Assembly (NCBI GenBank): GCA_031366005.1
Contig: JANLZB010000008.1
Span: 1 to 9,351, forward strand
Direction of reading: 5' to 3'
From: JANLUX01 sp031366005
GTDB lineage: Bacteria; Bacteroidota; Bacteroidia; AKYH767-A; OLB10
Length of the DNA stretch: 9,351 bases
Numbering within the stretch: position 1 is the stretch's first letter; every line of letters begins with the position of its first letter. This document shows, in pieces, positions 6,013 through 9,351 of this stretch. Made by a program: the position numbers and the translations under genes. The notes beneath the pieces are model-generated. The model worked only from the letters and a program-made list of their open reading frames with translations, was not told the DNA's origin and searched no databases.

Positions 6013-7242
6013 ATGGGATGCGGAAGTTGTTCAACAACTACAGATAATGGTACTCCGGCTGGCTGCAAGAGCAATGGCACTTGTGGCACCAGCGGATGCA
6101 ATCAATTGAATGTTTATAACTGGCTTTCGGATATGCAATTGCCGGAAGGTCAAAAACCATTTGATATTGTGGAGGTTCGTTTTAAAGGAAGCCGGAAAGA
6201 ATTTTTCAGGAATGTAAATGATATACCTGTCAAAGTCGGGGATATGGTTGCCGTGGAAGGCAGCCCCGGACATGATATAGGTGAAGTGAGCATGGTGGGA
6301 GAGCTCGTTCGTTTCCAGATGAGAAAGAAAAGCGTAAATGAGGGATCTGCAGAAGTTAAAATGCTTTACCGGATAGCACGTGGTTTGGATATTGACAAAT
6401 ACAAAGAAGTGAAAGCAAAAGAATTTGTCACCATGCACCGCTCACGCACCATTGCCTTGCATCTTAATTTAAAAATGAAATTGAGCGATGTGGAATTCCA
6501 GGGCGATGGAAAAAAAGCAACTTTTTTCTACACTGCTGATGATCGTGTTGATTTTCGTGAGTTGATTAAAAAACTGGCTGATGAATTTAAAATAAGAGTG
6601 GAGATGCGTCAGATTGGGATGAGACAGGAAGCAAGCCGCTTAGGCGGAATCGGCTCCTGCGGACGTGAGCTTTGTTGCTCCACATGGCTTACTGATTTTA
6701 AAATTGTTTCCACCAGCGCTGCACGTTTTCAGAATTTGTCATTGAATCCATTGAAGCTTGCCGGTCAGTGTGGCAAGTTGAAATGTTGCCTTAATTACGA
6801 ATTGGATAGTTACATGGATGCGATAAAGGACATACCTGATTCATCTGTAAAATTATTGACTGAGAAAGGAATAGGTTCACATCGCAAGACGGATATTTTT
6901 AAACGACTGATGTGGTTTGCTTTCCAGAATGAAAATCCCGAAGTGAAAGAAGGCTGGGGAAATGCTGACAGCTGGGTTCCATTGAGTGTAGACCGTGTAA
7001 AAGAAATTATTGCACTCAATAAACAGAATATAAAAGCAGGTGATGTAGGCCATGTGGTATTAAAGCATAAGGAAAAACCACAGTTTGATTTTAAGGATGT
7101 GGTAGGTCAGGATTCATTAACGAGGATGGATACAGCCCACAAAAAGAAGAAGAAGAAAAAAAGAAAACCTGGTAATAATTCTCCTGGTGGTGGACAAAAT
7201 CAACAGCAAAAACCAAATGCTCCGGAAAAACCCACTGCATAA
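6013..7242 (+). CDS. ricT: PSP1-domain protein RicT
   Basis: A 409-aa PSP1/YaaT-family protein. In Bacillus subtilis RicT belongs to the RicA-RicF-RicT complex, which binds [4Fe-4S] clusters and influences RNase Y-dependent RNA maturation; the role in Bacteroidota is not established. The N-terminus is a short Cys/Gly/Ser/Thr-rich segment (Cys3, 6, 18, 24, 29), as I recall often seen in this phylum. The conserved PSP1 region spans about 50-270. It includes RQIGMRQEASRLGGIGSCG (199-217) with Cys216, Cys221 and Cys222, and AGQCGKLKCCLNYE (250-263) with Cys253, Cys258 and Cys259. The tail (about 376-409) is a lysine run and then Gln/Asn/Pro-rich, probably disordered. The ATG is 11 nt after the palindromic repeat. 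The 3' end overlaps gldH by 26 bp. Confidence 0.93.
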   Translation: MGCGSCSTTTDNGTPAGCKSNGTCGTSGCNQLNVYNWLSDMQLPEGQKPFDIVEVRFKGSRKEFFRNVNDIPVKVGDMVAVEGSPGHDIGEVSMVGELVRFQMRKKSVNEGSAEVKMLYRIARGLDIDKYKEVKAKEFVTMHRSRTIALHLNLKMKLSDVEFQGDGKKATFFYTADDRVDFRELIKKLADEFKIRVEMRQIGMRQEASRLGGIGSCGRELCCSTWLTDFKIVSTSAARFQNLSLNPLKLAGQCGKLKCCLNYELDSYMDAIKDIPDSSVKLLTEKGIGSHRKTDIFKRLMWFAFQNENPEVKEGWGNADSWVPLSVDRVKEIIALNKQNIKAGDVGHVVLKHKEKPQFDFKDVVGQDSLTRMDTAHKKKKKKKRKPGNNSPGGGQNQQQKPNAPEKPTA

Positions 7243-7705
7243 TTTTTTGTTCTTTCTGCTTTTTATTTTTTGTTCCATCGGAATAAACAGCTGTGATAAT
7301 TCACGTGTTTTTGAAGAGAATAAAAAGATTGAAAAAAATAACTGGAACCAGGATGACCCGCTTGTTTTTTTGGTGAACATAACTGACACCGTTAGTCCGC
7401 ATAATGTTTATCTCAATGTACGCAACGCAGGATTTTATCCTTTCAGTAATTTGTTTTTATTCATCAACACCCATTTTCCGCAAGGGCAGATTGATCGTGA
7501 TACGGTAGAAATAACACTTGCATCACCTGATGGTAAATGGCTCGGTGAAGGACTTGGTGATATTTATGATAACAGGGTTTTGTTTCATCGCAATGTTCGT
7601 TTTCCGCAGGCAGGTGAATATCGTTTTGAAATTTTACATGCAATGCGTGTGAATCCCTTGCCGGGAATAATGGATGCGGGATTAAGGATTGAGAAAAACA
7701 AATAG
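7217..7705 (+). CDS. gldH: Gliding motility lipoprotein GldH
   Basis: This 162-aa lipoprotein belongs to the GldH family, required for gliding in Flavobacterium johnsoniae and found widely in Bacteroidota, including non-gliding species. Residues 8-25 are a hydrophobic signal segment ending in the lipobox INSC, with Cys26 as the acylation site. The mature domain carries YLNVRNAGFYPFSNLFLFI (65-83), SPDGKWLGEGLGDIYD (103-118) and the family hallmark FEILHAMRVNPLPGIMDAGL (137-156). The frame is open to a GTG at 7187. The ATG at 7217 is preferred because it starts directly before the signal peptide, in a different frame inside the end of ricT (26-bp overlap), which suggests translational coupling. 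The likely location is the envelope, facing the periplasm. Presence of this gene alone does not show that the cell glides. Confidence 0.92.
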   Translation: MLRKNPLHNFLFFLLFIFCSIGINSCDNSRVFEENKKIEKNNWNQDDPLVFLVNITDTVSPHNVYLNVRNAGFYPFSNLFLFINTHFPQGQIDRDTVEITLASPDGKWLGEGLGDIYDNRVLFHRNVRFPQAGEYRFEILHAMRVNPLPGIMDAGLRIEKNK

Positions 7706-7725
7706 TTTACGGTTTACAGTTAAAT
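7705..7725 (+). repeat. Short heptamer repeat (GTTTACG) at the gldH stop
   Basis: Starting on the G of the gldH TAG stop, the sequence reads GTTTACG, GTTTACA, GTTAAAT in 7-bp steps. It is short and degenerate, but has the same period and position relative to the stop codon as the heptamer arrays after holB and the CvpA gene. Confidence 0.5.
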
Positions 7726-7751
7726 TAGCTTAACGATAACATTTTACTTTC

Positions 7752-8237
7752 ATGAAAAAAATAATTTTTATTCTATTTATTTTACCACTATTCTCTTCTG
7801 CGCAGACAGAAACATTTAATCTTTATCATCCTGATGCTGATGCAAAGGCAGAGGTAAATGCAGCAGTAAAAAAAGCAGCAGCAGAACATAAACACGTTTT
7901 ATTGATGATAGGTGGTAACTGGTGCAAGTGGTGCCGGATTTTTGATAAGTTTCAACATTCAAATTATGCTGTTGATTCAGCACTCAATAATAATTTCGTT
8001 TTTCAGCATGTGAATTACAGCAAGGAAAATAAGAATTCGGAATTAATGACTGAGCTGGAATTTCCGCAGCGGTTTGGCTTTCCGGTTTTTGTAGTGTTGA
8101 ATGAAAAAGGCGAGCGCATCCACACACAAAACTCTGCTTATCTTGAAAAAGGTGAAGGATATGATGTCGAAAAAGTGGTGGAGTTTTTAGATCAATGGAG
8201 ATATGGCGCGCTGAAGGCGGAGAATTATAATAAGTAA
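7752..8237 (+). CDS. Exported thioredoxin-fold protein
   Basis: A 161-aa protein with a signal peptide (residues 1-17, KKIIFILFILPLFSSAQ, cleavage near Ala17). The thioredoxin fold covers about 30-150. The redox motif CKWC is at 58-61 inside GGNWCKWCRIFDKF (54-67), and the cis-proline is in GFPVF (109-113, Pro111). The NWCxWC pattern and the Asn-Asn-x-Phe-Val segment (79-83) resemble DUF255-like or thioredoxin_7-like members rather than classical thioredoxin. It likely acts as a disulfide oxidoreductase or reductase in the periplasm; the partner is unknown. It lies 46 bp after gldH on the same strand and may be co-transcribed. It is followed by the insertion sequence, whose end carries a terminator oriented to stop its transcript. 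The ATG is supported by the signal peptide. Confidence 0.88.
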   Translation: MKKIIFILFILPLFSSAQTETFNLYHPDADAKAEVNAAVKKAAAEHKHVLLMIGGNWCKWCRIFDKFQHSNYAVDSALNNNFVFQHVNYSKENKNSELMTELEFPQRFGFPVFVVLNEKGERIHTQNSAYLEKGEGYDVEKVVEFLDQWRYGALKAENYNK

Positions 8238-8284
8238 TTTGATTAAGTACCTGTATCGTCCTGAAATAAGTTGACGGATTTAAA

Positions 8285-9184
8285 TTATCCCGATTGCCTC
8301 TGGTGATCGGGATTTTTTGTTTTGTAAACTTGTGAGGGTGTTTTCATTTTTAGCGCCAGATGAGGTCTGTAATTATTGTACAAACTTACACTTTCGGATA
8401 CCAGTTCAATAGCTTGCGATTTGTTTTTTAGTGGACGGTTCATTCCAAATTCTTCTTTAATGGTCCTGTTCATTCTTTCTGCTAATGCATTTTCGTATGG
8501 ATCGGAGTTCTCTGTCATGCTTAACCGCATGTGATTATCACTGATAACGGATGCATATTCTTTGCTACAGTATTGGAGTCCTCTGTCTGAGTGATGAATG
8601 GTGGATAAGTGTTTGTTTTGTTTTTGTTTTGCAGCCATTGTAAGGGCTGTAATCATGCTTTCTGTTTCCATGTTATCTGCAATGGCATAACCTACTATTT
8701 TGCGACTATAAGCATCGGTAATCATGTTTAAATAACAATTGCCCTCTTCTGTTTTTATATAAGTGATATCACTCATCCAGACCTGATCAGGCTCATCAAC
8801 TTTTATTTCTTTGATAATGTTGGGCCACTTTTTTAACCAATGTTTGCTCATAGTGGTTTGAATATATCTGCGTTGTGGCTTTATCAGTAAACCCTGTTTT
8901 TGCATTAACCTGAATAACTTGTCTCTTCCGAATTTGAGTTCCTGTGTTTCTAAATCTGTTTTAATGAGATGATGTATTTTACGAGTGCCAACACGAGGCA
9001 ACAGCTTCCTTTCTCTGTCAATCAATTGTTTTATTCTTTTCTCTTTCTCAACTTCTTTGGCCGCATCCTTTTGTTGTTTATAAAAATACTGACGGCTGTA
9101 GCTCAATGTATTTGCAATTAATTTGATGGAGAATTTCCTGTGGACTCCTGTTGCATGGAAGCTTCTTCCAACAGGAGTAAATAC
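8285..9184 (-). CDS. IS3-family transposase OrfB (DDE integrase domain)
   Basis: The catalytic half of the transposase, which cuts and joins element ends through a DD35E active site. Numbering from the TTG at 9106 (273 aa), an HTH_21-like region (about 30-75) includes LPRVGTRKIHHLIK (36-49). The rve integrase core has Asp113 in VWMSDITYI (109-117), Asp174 in HHSDRGLQY (171-179) and Glu210 in ENALAERMNRT (205-215). Asp174 and Glu210 have 35 residues between them, as expected. The C-terminal LYNNYRPHLAL (242-252) is typical. The frame is open from 9211, and no in-frame ATG exists between there and 9106. OrfB is therefore most likely made only as an OrfAB fusion after a -1 shift at 9184-9190, adding 27 residues (from 9184) upstream of Ser2. 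It looks intact. Confidence 0.93.
   Translation of the reverse strand, partial: VFTPVGRSFHATGVHRKFSIKLIANTLSYSRQYFYKQQKDAAKEVEKEKRIKQLIDRERKLLPRVGTRKIHHLIKTDLETQELKFGRDKLFRLMQKQGLLIKPQRRYIQTTMSKHWLKKWPNIIKEIKVDEPDQVWMSDITYIKTEEGNCYLNMITDAYSRKIVGYAIADNMETESMITALTMAAKQKQNKHLSTIHHSDRGLQYCSKEYASVISDNHMRLSMTENSDPYENALAERMNRTIKEEFGMNRPLKNKSQAIELVSESVSLYNNYRPHLALKMKTPSQVYKTKNPDHQRQSG
8287..8318 (+). terminator. Rho-independent terminator inside the IS end, facing outside transcription
   Basis: ATCCCGAT (8287-8294) pairs perfectly with ATCGGGAT (8306-8313) across an 11-nt loop, followed by TTTTT. This is an 8-bp stem with a T-run in the plus direction. It overlaps the last codons of OrfB on the opposite strand. 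It would stop transcripts arriving from gldH and the thioredoxin-like gene before they ran antisense through the transposase. Confidence 0.65.
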
Positions 9185-9351
9185 TTTTTTCGGATATCGG
9201 TGTGTAACATATTATCGGCAATATCTATTGCACGATTTAAAATTTCCTTCTCCGCTTCCAGGCGTTTTATCTTTGCTTCCAGCTGCGAGATGTATTTCTT
9301 TGGTGGCTGCTTTTCTTTCACGGGCTGTTTCGATTTCCAGTCTAAAGTACC
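9118..9351 (-). CDS. IS3-family transposase OrfA, partial (5' end beyond the window)
   Basis: This is the C-terminal part of OrfA. The frame is open to the window edge and adds GTLDWKSKQP before the GTG at 9321, so that GTG is not the true start; 77 residues are visible. A heptad-like coiled coil (YISQLEAKIKRLEAEKEILN) is the leucine-zipper dimerisation segment usual between the OrfA helix-turn-helix and the frameshift. It is followed by AIDIADNMLHTDIRKKY. The N-terminal helix-turn-helix is not in the window. OrfA alone usually regulates transposition; the OrfAB fusion is the transposase. The stop is at 9118-9120, after the overlap with the OrfB frame. Confidence 0.88.
   Translation of the reverse strand, partial: GTLDWKSKQPVKEKQPPKKYISQLEAKIKRLEAEKEILNRAIDIADNMLHTDIRKKYLLLLEEASMQQESTGNSPSN
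9144..9190 (-). promoter_or_regulatory. Programmed -1 frameshift site: A6G heptamer plus hairpin
   Basis: On the minus strand AAAAAAG (9190-9184) is phased CGA-AAA-AAG in the OrfA frame, exactly as needed for a -1 slip to AAA-AAA-G. After 5 nt, ACTCCTGTTG (9178-9169) pairs perfectly with CAACAGGAGT (9153-9144), a 10-bp stem with a 15-nt loop containing a further GAAG/CTTC mini-stem. The OrfB frame is open from 9211 onward. This is the classic stimulated slippery site of IS3 elements. Confidence 0.9.

Larger units (their letters stand above)
8252..9351 (-). mobile_element. IS3-family insertion sequence, truncated by the window edge
   Basis: The element contains OrfB and part of OrfA with an A6G frameshift site, the IS3-family plan. 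Its transposase-3' end is placed at about 8252, where TGTATCGTCCTGAAATAAGT followed by TGAC begins with the TG typical of IS3 ends. The other end and any target duplication lie beyond 9351. The end point at 8252 is inferred, since the partner inverted repeat is not visible. The element inserted 14 bp after the stop of the thioredoxin-like gene, so that gene is intact. Confidence 0.85.

Noticed and set aside
7187..7216. GTG start adding 10 residues to GldH
   Set aside because: The added residues are polar and precede a complete lipoprotein signal peptide beginning at the ATG at 7217.
8244..9351. Seven-base match AAGTACC just outside the IS end (8244-8250) and at the window end (9345-9351), as a possible target duplication
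   Set aside because: The second copy lies inside the still-open OrfA frame, well before the expected OrfA start and IS terminus, so it is most likely chance.

Overview
The window looks like a chromosomal contig from a Bacteroidota bacterium, probably a Chitinophagia- or Sphingobacteriia-like or related lineage. The grounds are the AT-rich sequence, a gldH gliding-motility lipoprotein gene, a Cys-rich PSP1/RicT protein, several exported proteins with Bacteroidota-style signal peptides, promoter boxes resembling TAnnTTTG, and no clear Shine-Dalgarno sites. The species cannot be fixed from sequence alone.

Layout: Positions 1-50 carry one arm of a dispersed REP-like repeat. Then come a secreted cyclophilin-type prolyl isomerase (minus), a small lipoprotein (plus) and a conserved protein of unknown function (minus). 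A 143-bp element with 24-bp perfect inverted ends (1556-1698) separates the last of these from a divergent TerB/J-domain membrane-anchored co-chaperone (plus, start reassigned to 1722). A CvpA-family membrane protein (plus) follows and converges on phosphoglycerate kinase (minus). A solitary MNT-type nucleotidyltransferase lies 17 bp upstream of pgk on the same strand. A symmetric divergent promoter region (4665-4780) then leads into a plus-strand run: holB (DNA polymerase III delta'), ricT, gldH (overlapping ricT by 26 bp) and an exported thioredoxin-like protein. The window ends inside an IS3-family insertion sequence (from about 8252, minus). It has a complete DD35E OrfB, a partial OrfA, and an A6G slippery heptamer followed by a 10-bp hairpin for programmed -1 frameshifting.

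How the parts fit: most genes are core housekeeping (glycolysis, replication, protein folding) plus envelope functions (gliding lipoprotein, periplasmic thioredoxin-like protein, secreted isomerase). I see no defence system, CRISPR array, phage or biosynthetic cluster, and no obviously new multi-gene system. The most unusual material is intergenic. Four plus-strand genes are followed, starting at or immediately after the stop codon, by short degenerate 7-8-bp 'stutter' repeats of different sequence. One of these (5929-6001) folds back into a near-perfect 26-bp palindrome between holB and ricT. Three starts have a TAnnTTTG-like box ending 4-5 nt before ATG, which suggests leaderless transcripts. 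Both window ends lie in repeats, as expected of assembly contig ends. No gene-free stretch exceeds 300 bases.
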